Positions 23,422 to 33,603 of a DNA stretch of 64,000 nucleotides are shown here, piece after piece. A model generated the notes under the pieces. That model searched no databases. It saw nothing but the letters and a program-made list of their open reading frames with translations, and had not been told where the DNA came from. Origin of the DNA: Haberlea rhodopensis (Eukaryota > Streptophyta > Magnoliopsida > Lamiales > Gesneriaceae); contig CAJQUN010000036.1 in assembly GCA_907163345.1 (NCBI GenBank), positions 2,852,001 to 2,916,000 on the forward strand, in the 5' to 3' direction. The translations under genes and the position numbers were made by a program. How positions within the stretch are numbered: position 1 is the stretch's first letter; every line of letters starts with the position of its first letter.

Positions 23422-23575
23422 CGATCGATCGCCAAGAAGACGCGATCGATCGCGACGTTCCAGTGGGTTTTGGCGATCGATCGCCAATAAGAGGCGATCG
23501 ATCGCTGATTGTATATTTTTGGTATACGAGGCAGTAACATCTCGCGATCGATCGGGGCTAAGGGGCGATCGATCG
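23422..23575. repeat. Palindrome-pair array in solo LTR C
   Basis: Six perfect CGATCGATCG cores start at 23422, 23443, 23474, 23495, 23545 and 23566, giving three pairs each exactly 21 bp apart. Flanking bases make GGCGATCGATCGCC or GCGATCGATCGC dyads. The stretch 23459-23485 is identical to the reverse complement of 62245-62271 in LTR H. Confidence 0.95.
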
Positions 23576-23735
23576 CGAGATGACATATTGGGGCAAATGT
23601 TGAATTTTGTTTAGTTGTTTTGGTATTGAATTATTATTGGGTGCCTAATATGGTGTTATGTGGTTATGTAGAACCATCGCAGGTACCAGCACAGTCGAGG
23701 AGATAAAGTCGGTTGACTCCTCTATCTTTTGAAAG

Positions 23736-23751
23736 GTACGTAAGTACGTAC
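23736..23751. promoter_or_regulatory. ACGT dyad / donor-like motif in LTR C
   Basis: GTACGT-N4-ACGTAC after GAAAG, in the same relative position as in B. Confidence 0.5.
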
Positions 23752-24593
23752 AGGCATCCCAACGGTAACATGTATTCGTGTTTATTTATTTAACACAAGG
23801 TAAAGTAAAGTATGCATAAGATGGTGCATTATGATATGATACATGTTGACATACATTGTTTCTGCATATGAATGCTGTGGAATATAAGAGGTGTATTCCA
23901 CGAGTCAAGGTTATCCCAGTGAGGATTTTAATGCTTACACTATAATTCCGCTGAAAATGTGGAGCGAGAGGTAGAGGACCGTTCGCACATGGAGGCGTGA
24001 ATTTCCATAAGAAGCGAGGAAGAATTCCGCTTACGTGGAAAAGTAAGAAGCATTGCAATACACTAATGATAAAATGACTCAATATTGAAGTAAGGATTTA
24101 AGAAGTAAAGATATGTCATGACATTATTAAGGAACCATAATATCATATAATGTTTTTATCATGAGTTATGGTACAGGGACAACTAATGGGCGTTTTAAAT
24201 GCATTGGAAATACAGGATGTATTTTATGACTATGATTATGCATTTATGCTTTACATTCATATTATGTTTGATATGAATTAAGATATGCTCATGTGATGGG
24301 GGTTGTCCTTGTAGGTGCTTTTGCTAAGGAGAACCAGGATCAGGTTGATAAGCTGAGCTGTAAGGAGTGCTACAAGATAGCAAGATAAAGACTTATTTTG
24401 TATAGTTTCTACTAGGAGTGCAGTAGAAGTAGCCTTACCCAAATTTGTTAAAGAAAGTAACAAATTTCTTTTGGCATGTCATACATACATGTAAACCTTA
24501 AACTCAATTGTCAACACGACTTACAACTCTGATTTGTATATGATTAGTTCTCTTAATTGCACCTTATTGTATGTTGAGATAACGGGTCTCACA

Positions 24594-25460
24594 ACTATAG
24601 AGAACATAGTGTTATTTTGGGAATGATGAGATATATCATTCTTGAGATCATAATTATGGTGAATGTCATAAAGAAAGAAATTTTGGAATTTGTGGCAACT
24701 TGTTTGACATGCCAGCAGGTCAAGATGAAAATACGAGACCTAATGGAGTACTACAGAAATTGTAAGTGCCACAATGAATTTGATAAATTTCTAGTTTTGA
24801 GTTTTATAACTCAAATTGTTTAGACCAAATAGAGATTGTGAAACAAGTTGAATCGGAATTGATTGACTATTCAATACAAGATATTGATTTCATATGATAG
24901 TCTATACGTCTATGAGAAGACGACATGTTTAAGATATGGATAATGTGATTTAGATACAGTGAGTTTCTGTAATAGATGTATCTGATCGAGATCCGAGGAT
25001 AATATCGGAATTCGAAACTATTTTCAGAATGTAATGGATACTAAGTTAGCAATGAGTATTGCTTAGCATACCCATACATATGGATCAACTGAGAAAATAT
25101 CCAGACTTTGGAAGTTATGTCTCGATTAATAGTGGTGATTTAGTGGGAATTGACAGAAACCATTATTCACCAGTAGAATTTTCCTATAATTTAAGTTTCA
25201 GAAAACATTTAGGATGGCATCGGTTCAGGTTTTGCAGAGCCAGAATTACCGATCGCTGATGTGATGATAGAAAATTGATAAAAATTTTGGCATAACTTAA
25301 GATTTTTGAGAAAAATGCTAGGAACGATAAAAATTTCTGCAAAAACATTGAAATTTGGCTTGAGGTGAGCAGATTTGCTACACAAAAATTGAGACATCTC
25401 GTATGATTTAATTTATTGAGTTATAATCAGTTTTTGCGATTTCGAGGACGAAATCTTTTT
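24594..25460 (+). pseudogene. D integrase remnant
   Basis: Continuation of the D internal region. The zinc-finger end ATCLTCQQVKMK (24690-24730) matches the HHCC half of gypsy integrase. MSIA*HTHTYGSTEK (about 25050-25090) corresponds to the AYHPQTDG core motif. FSYNLSFRKHLGWHRF (25180-25225) corresponds to FSYNNSYQASIQMAPF of B. Many stops are present and the piece is not functional. Confidence 0.7.
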
Positions 25461-25474
25461 AAGAGGGGAAGAAA
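25461..25474 (+). promoter_or_regulatory. Polypurine tract of D
   Basis: AAGAGGGGAAGAAA directly precedes the 3' LTR start TGTAAGG. Confidence 0.85.
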
Positions 25475-26104
25475 TGTAAGGCTCTGATGCTAATTAATCA
25501 GGATTAACGATGATTAAGCAAACCCGGATAATTAAAAGTGCAAACTTGAAATAAGGAATTCCAGACTACGATGAGTTAACCAACTAGTGGAACATATTTT
25601 TGTAAGGACCCTAGTTCCTTAAGTGCGGATTAAAGGCGTAAATAAAGATTTCCATGCATAACAGAGTATAAAGGTTATGTTGATGCCCTGAGCTATTAAA
25701 TTACAGTGCCAAAATGAAGTTCCAAAAGGGATTAGTTACATTCTCAACCAATGAATGCTAATCCTATAGCTTTACACTACTCCTAGAGTAGAGACTATAC
25801 AAAAATTAAGCCTGCTATGCCAAAAGCACTCCTCACTGGCTCACTGCATCAACCCGCCTTAGCCCGTCCGCCCAAAAGTACCTACAGGAATAACCCCAAA
25901 CCATGAGCATGTATATAAATCATACTCACAATAATATGATCATAATTCAATGCATAAACCAAAATGCAAATCACTTCCTGTACTTAACACATATAAAAGC
26001 TCCATTGGTTGTCCCTGTACCATAATCACAATTAATTGATTATAACACCAATAATATATGTCATGACATGCATCCGTTCCATGTATACCAATGGCCAATC
26101 CCAG

Positions 26105-26325
26105 TCTTATTATATCAGTGGCATAATACCCCTCGCGTTACATGACAGCGGCATTAATACCCCTCGCTTCGACATATTAGCGGCATAATATCCCTCGCAT
26201 CAACATGACAGCGGCATGTTCCTTCGCTTCGACATGTTTGCGGCAAATATTCTTCATCGCTAAATATGACAACGGCAAGTATTCTATCATCGCCTCGACA
26301 TGAAGGCGGCAAGTATTCTTCATCA
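26105..26325 (-). repeat. Degenerate minisatellite in LTR E
   Basis: About six or seven units of 30-37 bp with GCGGCA(T)AATA and CCTCGC/ATTCTTCATCGC. It is in the place of the 45 bp minisatellite of A and B but has an unrelated unit sequence. Confidence 0.8.
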
Positions 26326-26476
26326 CTGTGATATAACCTCGACTCACAATTACATGCAACCATAATGCATGTTCCAACTATATATGCAACCATAATTCAT
26401 AAATAAGACCACATGTGCAACCATAATGCATAGCCAATTCAAAAGCGTAATAAATACGTTTTACCGTCCGATGCTC

Positions 26477-26494
26477 GTACGTCTCACTACGTAC
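26477..26494. promoter_or_regulatory. ACGT dyad in LTR E
   Basis: GTACGT-N6-ACGTAC, next to the minisatellite as in A, B and C. Confidence 0.5.
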
Positions 26495-26662
26495 CTTAGT
26501 TCCAAAAGTGGAGATGTCGTGGGACTTTATCTCCTTTGATGTGTGGCTACCTGGGATGGTTCTACACAATCACATGAATCCATATTAGAAGCCAATAAAT
26601 GAACCATTACCAAAAACATCATCATTTAGAACAAAATCCCAAAACCCACATTTTTAGCCTTG

Positions 26663-26876
26663 CGATCGATCGGTCCTCAGCCTCGATCGATCGCTAATGT
26701 TCAACAAAAAGTATGTTGGTTCTGCCTCTGCCGATCGATCGAGACATTCTCTCGATCGATCGAGATTTCACACATCGATCGATCGGAATATTTTCCCGAT
26801 CGATCGGTGAGCTCGATACAAGCCTTGGACAGGCTCTGTCCCGCTCGATCGATCGGACCCAGATTTCGATCGATCG
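26663..26876. repeat. Palindrome-pair array in solo LTR E
   Basis: Eight CGATCGATCG cores start at 26663, 26684, 26732, 26753, 26776, 26797, 26846 and 26867, giving four pairs each exactly 21 bp apart. Outer bases vary by pair (CT..AG, CC..GG, GC..GG). Confidence 0.95.
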
Positions 26877-29446
26877 AGAAGCCCTGTTTTTGCGAGAAAT
26901 TTCCATGTATGAGCTTCCAACAACACCTAAACTCCTATACAACCAAGAACAACTTACATGCTCAACATATAACCACAAAACAACCTTAAAATACAACCCC
27001 CAAACATAAACAAGATGTTGGAACAAGATCTACCCCTTTTTAACCCCAAAAACAAGCTACAACCCAACCAAAACTCAATAAAACTCTACCATAGTGGAAG
27101 CTTACCACTTGAGCTCTAAGTTTCAAGCAAGAAAACACCAAAGACTCCTTTTTTCCAAGCTTTCTCCTCCTCTCTTGTTTCAAAAACGAAAATAGCAGCT
27201 TAAGGATGAGTGGATGGGGTTTAGGGACCAAAAAGCTAATGGAGAGGGTGATGGGATATAAAGTATGCAAGTGGCTCTCATGCCATGTTTTCGGATTTTA
27301 ATTGTTCATCTAAAAACAAGCATGGTATGTAGAATACCCCAACATGATAGTTTAAAAGTATTTTACCACAATGCACTAAAATTACCATTTAAAATCATGC
27401 TTTACCAAATAGATACAACCCATATCATTTAAACCATTATAACACCCAAATCCCAACATGTATAACATGTACCCGGAAATGCTCTACCGGGTCACGCCTA
27501 CCATGTAACAAGCATTTTACCAAGATAATTAGTCCCAACACATAATCTAATTATCGCCATAATATCACATAAACATAATTAATGCCCTAATTGCAATTAA
27601 TTATTTCGGGGATATCACAATTTTAGTGCATGAGCATGTGCATGATCACATGGCACTTGGAGAACGCATGCCACTAATTAATTTAACTCATGTTTAATAC
27701 ATGATTTTGGACCAATAATCTTGCAAGATAGTGATGTATTGACACATAGATTCTACAATACATCAAATAAATTAAAAATCATACATTATTGGCATAGGAA
27801 GCCACGCCACTCACATGCATTTCAGACTTTTCTTCATTCATCACCATCATTCTCTCTCTCCAACTCAACCATTTTTCTCTCCCTTCTCTCTTGACCATTT
27901 CGAAAATGTCAGCTCATTTTATACCAAAATTCTTGTGGATTTATGAGTGCATGTCACATGCAATGAAGGATTTGAGTGCTACTCATCTTCAGGAACAAGA
28001 TGCACCAAGAATTTTCAAATTTGGAGCAAGAAGAGGCAAGATTTTCGAGTAGCAGCAGATTTGGGGTAGGATTTTCGATCATGGCTCCTTTTTTTTGGAT
28101 GATCAAGCTTCAAATCTTGAAGATAAATGAAGTTATATCGTCATCCTTGAGTTTTATCAACTTGCATGTAGGATTGAGGGTCGAACCATGGTGTTCATTT
28201 ACGAAGAAGTTGCTGTCAACTGTAGTCTGCTAAGACCAGTGCATGAACAGTCTGGTATTTCGCGTTTTTAGCATAGTTATGTTTCGAATTGGAAAATCAT
28301 GTCCCTATGACAAGTTGTAGTATTTTGTGTTAGATTTAAATGGCCACCAAAATCAGATAATTTGGATTTAAGATTAAATAGTTATGGTCGATTTACCAAC
28401 ATGTGTCAAATCTGGAAATTCACTGCATGCGAGTTTCATGCATTTTGTTCTTCGTATTTCTGGGAATAAATGGCTACGAATTTGAAGTTTTAGGCTCTAA
28501 TAAGTGTTGTATTATTCGAGGTTATCTTGCATTTGGAATTGTCCTAACTCAATTTGGAGCTCATATGAAAGAGTTATGCTAATTTTACCACATGGTGCTC
28601 AATCTGGAAAAGGATTTCATACGAGTTTTTAGGCTTGTACGTTTTTCAAATAATGTACATCAAGATGAACATTTTAGTTTAACGCTCATAAGAGATGTAT
28701 TGTATAATGTTGCGTTATCTTGCATGAGAAACTTGCCTTACATGATTTGGATTTCACGTGTGTAAGATATGAACTTTTCCCTAGAACCGCTCACTCTGTC
28801 AAAACATAATATGAGTATTTTTAAATCTGGCATACTTTGCTTTGCATGTGCCTCAAGATGAGTGAACTAGCTTCTGGACTTGAAGATGACTCTAGTACTT
28901 TAAGTTTTCGTGATTTTCCCTCTGGCCTCAAGTCTTTTGGACATCATATGAATTTATTATGATTTGTATACGAAAATGGGTCAAGCTGAAAATTAAGAAA
29001 AGTTGCTAAGGGTCAATGTATGGATTATAAATTTGATATTGGAAATAAGTGAACACTTTGATGATATAATTGAGGTGTAAATGACTAGGTTAACAGATCT
29101 CGAGATTTATTCGAGGAGTACTCGGTAGATATAGCATTGGTCCGAGGTACGTAGAAAACGGGTTTTATCACAATGTCTGGCAAAGACATGTGATGTTCCC
29201 GGGTATGATTTACTTGTCATTACTTGCTCCTTATGTGACTATGTGATAAGTTGATCTGCAGTATGTGAATTACATGGTACATTGACTGCATGATATATGA
29301 TGACGTGAGATTTGAGATGCATCACATGAGATTATGATATTGCATGATGCATTGACACGCATGGGCATTGAGCATGTCATGTTGATCCTATAGATTCGTT
29401 TCTTGGTACCTATATCTTTGCTTTGGTATCTGTGATGCGTGTCTGG

Positions 29447-29600
29447 GGATGATGGGCACGCCGATGGCTCGGCGGAGAGAGTGAGCTGAGTGATGCCGTA
29501 GCGACGAGCGTGCCAACGTCGCCCAGACACGAGGATGATGGACCGCCGATGGCTCGACTGAGAAATAGATCGGAGCGACGAGCGTGTCGACATCCTGCTC
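29447..29600 (+). repeat. Two-copy GC-rich repeat in D LTR
   Basis: Two units of about 80 bp sharing CCGATGGCTCG and GCGACGAGCGTG. Both units are also present in the inverted M LTR (about 55710-55870), so the duplication predates both insertions. Confidence 0.75.
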
Positions 29601-30201
29601 GAGCATGATGATGATTTGATTGATGATCTTCCTTTGGACTCTGGAGATATGGATATTCGAGATTTGATACCCTTCATATGCATTTGCATTCATGCACGGC
29701 ATGCATCGCATGTTATTTGTCATACACTGTGATATTATCTGTTTCTCGTACTGGGTGCTGACCCCCTTCGCGGAGGGCTGTCATGTCTTTGTTGTATGGG
29801 CATGACAGGTGGTACAGGTGGACGTATTGTGGATGCTCGAGACGAAGCATCGATAAATACCATAGCTCCTTGAGAGCGAGCTCAGGTATATAGTTTATGT
29901 TTTGAGTCCCAGTAGTTGTTTAGTATTTTTACTTATGTTTTAAATTACCGGGGTATGCCCTGAGTATCTGTATTTTAAGTATTACTTTACTGAGAAATTA
30001 TATGTAATGATTATGCGATGAATATCATGTTAGATGTAAAACTGGAAGTACATATTTTCACTATTCGGAAATGTTTTAGAAACAAAATGCGAAAAATTTT
30101 GAGGGTCACTTTTTGAAAGTTTTTAACTAAATCTTCCGCTGTTTACGTTAATATAACAATCGTGTGTTAATTAAACATCTGATTAGGACCAGGCCCTCAC
30201 A

Positions 30202-30419
30202 AAAATTACATTTTTAGCCTTTTTCTTGATCTACATTGAGTCCTTATTAGCTCCAAAGCTTTTCTTGACCTTTATTCGCCTTAGTTAACTCGATATCTTC
30301 GATTCCACCTACAATTACACAAATATACGATTAGGTAGCATATGTATCAAATTATCCATCAAACATACCAAATCGTAAACAATTAAACGCAATAGATGTG
30401 TCTATCTCTAGTCACATCA
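30202..30419 (-). mobile_element. LTR copy H' (right part, after D)
   Basis: It continues 1-1158 across the D insertion and matches the reverse complement of 61929-62150. It ends at 30419 with ...GTCACATCA, the complement of the LTR start TGATGTGAC. AAAAT at 30202-30206 is the TSD of D. Confidence 0.8.
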
Positions 30420-31016
30420 GATGCCGAGCTTTCTGTCTTTATACCTGGCGCAACTGTTCCGGTATATGTTAATCTTACTGAAGACATACTAGAAGAATTC
30501 TTTCATGAATCACCTGCTCAAGAACCAGCATATCAACGCTTTACTAATCTTGAACAGAGTTGATTCATATGTCCGAATCCATTTCAGCACTTGCCGGCGA
30601 AATCAGAAATCTCAAGTTTGCAGAGAATGACTTTGATCCAACTTTATCAGAAGCACGCTGATTTCCAGTTCCAGACTATTAATAGAGATTTCAGAGATCA
30701 CTCTGACAAGGTGCCTTCAATGAAGAAATTTGTGATGGACTTGAATGCTACTCTATCTGGCAACTTTGCTACTGCCAAGCTGGAGATCGGCCAACAAATT
30801 GAAACAATGCCTATGACATTCTTAGATCAACTGGCAAACATGCAGACTACCTTTGCTTCTCAATTGCATGATTTACATGAGCTTATGCAACATGGTAGGA
30901 GTTCCAGGCAAGTGCAGCCAGAATCCAGCAGACAACCACAGCATTCCAGCAGACAACCAACTCCAATTAGAAGATCATCTACTGGACGAGGTCAACAAAC
31001 CCAGCAGAGACCATAA
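30420..31016 (+). pseudogene. Ty1/copia extra-ORF fragment (SIRE/Maximus-like, tentative)
   Basis: One plus-strand frame of 199 codons with a single TGA at 30561-30563, truncated at its start by LTR H'. It encodes a hydrophilic, probably helical protein (SMKKFVMDLNATLSGNFATA; FASQLHDLHELMQ) ending in a Gln/Ser/Arg-rich tail. I do not recognise a domain. The context downstream (GATGACAAAAAGGGGGAAG at 31491-31509, then an LTR ending in GATCCTAACA) is that seen at the 3' side of SIRE/Maximus copia elements, which often carry an extra ORF there. That assignment is an inference. Confidence 0.45.
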
Positions 31017-31800
31017 AATCATCAGAGGACACAAACTTCAAGACAAACACCTTCTGACGCCTCATAAGCTTTTAACCGAACCAGACCTTGGTTTGGACGC
31101 CCATAGTAATGTATCTTTATTTTATTTTGTCCTCTTTAACATTTAATTAATAAAATAATTTGTTCAAAGACATTCAGGATTGATGACACTCGTCGATGTG
31201 TCTTATCAATCGTTAGCTATGCCTCGAATTGGCTATAAATTCAATTTTCTCTTACCTAATTTCTTCACACTTTCTACTTTGGTACATAGATTATGCCTAA
31301 ATTTTGCTTTAAGTACAAATTACTTCATCCTTCTGCAATCCTTTACATGGGTTGATTACTTATCTAATTCAACATGACATGGGTTGATTACTTATCTAAC
31401 ACTCTTCTATCTAGTTCTTACACTTTATTACGTGACTTGGTCTTATTCTTATTACCAAGACTGAATTTGAAAAGGCTGAGAACAGAGTGTGATGACAAAA
31501 AGGGGGAAGACAAGCAATAACGATGGAAGATTACTTTGAAGATAACTTAGAATTTTCTTCTTCGATTTTCTGCATTGTAAATTTCCTCCCCCCTGTAATT
31601 TACTACTTTTGAAACAAGCCATCTTGACATTCCTATGTCGGAATCTGCTCTACTGGTTATGTTTATCAAGTTGTTATGTTTTGTAAGGATTGTAACATAA
31701 TTCATTATATATAAACATGAAATTCTATTTAATAATGTCCAGCTTGATTACTTCTCATAATCTGCTTATTCATCTAACAAATAAATTTCTACTCTCTACT
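31017..31800 (+). mobile_element. 3' untranslated part of the SIRE-like copia element
   Basis: No coding capacity. A purine-rich AAAAAGGGGGAAGA tract lies near 31496-31509. A 34 bp tandem duplication containing ATGGGTTGATTACTTATCTA lies at about 31347-31401. Confidence 0.4.
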
Positions 31801-33000
31801 GCTATCGTATTATTCTTATCAGGTATATATACTGCTCACCATATTTTTAAATTTTGGTGATAACAAACATCTACCAATTGAAGCGTCTATTGCATCAAAG
31901 ATGTCTACTGACGAGAAGCTACCGACTGACTCTACAAAGATCTACTGTAAGAAATAGTATACTGCTTCAATCATCGTCTACCAAAACCAAAGAGTAGAAG
32001 TCGACTGGATAAGAAGAAGTAAAGTCTACTGGATCAGAGTAATCGAAGTCCACTGGCAAGTTATCTAGAAGATACCAGCAGACACTTGAGAAGATATTAG
32101 TTGCTTCAGTCCAGCAGACTAATTCACTAAGGAGAAGTCAGCAGACGTAGGGCTTAAACAATTTCAGTCCGACAATAGTACAACAGAGTGCCGCATTACC
32201 ATAATAGAGCCACCAATTTTGCAGAATAAACTAGCCATTGTGAACGGTTTTGGAAAGAAGACAAAATGAATTTGGACGTAAATAAAAAAGCTGATTTCAT
32301 GCGATTCTTTCCATTTCAAGGATAGTTGTTGTTGGATTTTCGACTTTATACATACGTCAACAAGCAGATTGAAAAACATTCTCTGAATCCTTGAATTTTC
32401 TACACTCTCGTACAAGAAAACAAAAACCTTCAAAACACTCACTGAAATATTCTGAAGTTTTACAGAGCAGTACCCTTTAACAAGATCTTAAAGATCTTAA
32501 TATTCAAGTCTACTGCTCAAGAACACTCGCATATAAACAGAGTTTTTATTTTGAGAGAGTGTTGTGAAAACTGTTGTAATACTCTGACGTCGTTCTGAAA
32601 TCATTTTGTAATAGTTGTGATTCTGTGTGGCTAGGAATTTAGGCAATTTATGTGGGTGCCTAAGTAGGTTGTATACTAAAAAGTGTAAACCAAGTCTTCT
32701 AGTGTAACCTTCATACAAAGAAAGAAGGGAAGTCGTAGAAGAGTTTGAGTTCGAACTTCCAGAAACAATCCTTGTGTCATTTACTTTATGTTATTTACTC
32801 TACTTCATTTTGTTTCTGCCTTCAGTTAGTTATTCACAAGCCCGGTGGACATCTTCCGCACTATTTATTAGTTTTTTCATTGCCTTGCATTACATTGATA
32901 CCCTATAGTACTACTTAACAGTCTGTTGTACACCGAAGAAAATAAAATTTGAGTCAGTGTTTATTCAACCCCCCTTCTAAACACTACCCCGATCCTAACA
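31801..33000 (+). repeat. Probable SIRE/Maximus-like copia LTR
   Basis: The segment has TTTTGGTGATAACAAAC near its start (31854-31870) and ends CAACCCCCCTTCTAAAC...GATCCTAACA at 33000, both typical of this copia LTR class. The exact 5' boundary is unclear; no TG start or TSD was identified. Confidence 0.5.
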
Positions 33001-33603
33001 GAAGCGGCCATATCAAATAAGGGAATATCATTATCGGAAAGGAAATATGTACTTGACCTATTACAGGAAACAAGGATGAGTGGATGTAAGCCAAGTGACA
33101 GACCCATACACAAACTAGGAGAAATCGTGGAAAGAGTTCCAACAGATAAATGTCGATATCAATGTCTTGTAAGAAAACTCATCTACTTTCCCATATCGAT
33201 GTTAGTGTTGTCAGTCAATTTATGCATGAACCTTATGAGGAGCATATGTGAGTTGTTTACAGAATTCTGAAATATCTAAAGAGTTCTCCAGGAGAAGGCT
33301 TATTATTTGAAAAATGTGATCAAATAAGTATAAAAGGGTACACTGATGCATATTGGGCAGGGTCAATATCTGATAGAAGATCAACCACCGGGTATTGTAC
33401 CTTTGTGGAAACCTTTTACATGGCGGAGTAAAAAGAAAAGTGTAGTGGCACGAAGCAGTACGGAAGCTGAATTTAGAGCCATGTCAAATGGAGTGTGTGA
33501 ACTCTTAGGGATAAGGAGGGTACTTCAAGAACTAAAACTGGAAGTTAAAGCTCCAATGATGTTGTCTTGTGATAATAAATGTGCCATAAGTATTGCAAAT
33601 AGT
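33001..33603 (+). pseudogene. Copia P: RT end and RNase H fragment
   Basis: Plus-strand Ty1/copia remnant. KYVLDLLQETRMSGCKPSDRP (from about 33045) is the RT C-terminal pattern. GYTDAYWAGSISDRRSTTGY (about 33335-33395) and ARSSTEAEFRAMSNGVCELL with SCDNKCAISIANS are RNase H. Frameshifts lie near 33270 and 33400. It is cut by solo LTR F inside the RNase H; ATAGT at 33599-33603 is duplicated at 35073-35077, and about 15 bp of P follows F. Confidence 0.85.

Larger units (their letters stand above)
22226..24593 (+). mobile_element. Solo LTR C
   Basis: 2368 bp, TGTGATATCC...GGGTCTCACA, with TSD ACTAT at 22221-22225 and 24594-24598 and no internal region. It is related to the LTRs of A, B and E. 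It contains a poly-C run of about 25 at 22541-22565, a palindrome array (23422-23575), an ACGT dyad (23736-23751) and an acceptor-like TTGTCCTTGTAG ending at 24314. Solo LTRs arise by recombination between the two LTRs of one element. Confidence 0.93.
25601..27619 (-). mobile_element. Solo LTR E
   Basis: 2019 bp. On the minus strand TGTGATATCC...GGTCCTTACA; TSD ATTTT at 25596-25600 and 27620-27624, inside the 3' LTR of D. No internal region. Contains a degenerate minisatellite (26105-26325), an ACGT dyad (26477-26494) and the largest palindrome array (26663-26876). Confidence 0.93.
1159..30201 (+). mobile_element. Element D: old Ty3/gypsy LTR retrotransposon, host of nested insertions
   Basis: The element is bounded by the 5 bp duplication AAAAT (1154-1158 and 30202-30206). 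Its LTRs start TGTAAGG and end CCTCGCA/CCTCACA. It has a tRNA-iMet primer site after the left LTR and a purine tract before the right LTR. About 20 kb of its length is later insertions: A (4674-22137), C (22226-24593) and E (25601-27619). Its own internal sequence is only 1722-4673, 22138-22225 and 24594-25474, all with many stops. Remnants of protease, RNase H and integrase lie in Ty3/gypsy order. A relative, M, lies inverted at 55110-60915. Confidence 0.9.
25475..30201 (+). repeat. 3' LTR of D, split by solo LTR E
   Basis: Runs from TGTAAGG to CCTCACA; without E and one TSD copy it is about 2.7 kb. It includes 27893-30032, missing from the 5' LTR. It has a donor-like CGAG|GTACGTAG at 29143-29154, an acceptor-like CATGACAG ending at 29808, and a two-copy GC-rich repeat. 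The minus-strand M LTR at 55110-60371 is of the same family. Confidence 0.9.

Noticed and set aside
26660..26989. Frames of about 100 codons with RSI/DRS repeats on both strands
   Set aside because: Translation of the CGATCGATCG palindromes in LTR E, which stay open in several frames; the same artefact occurs at 23362-23614.
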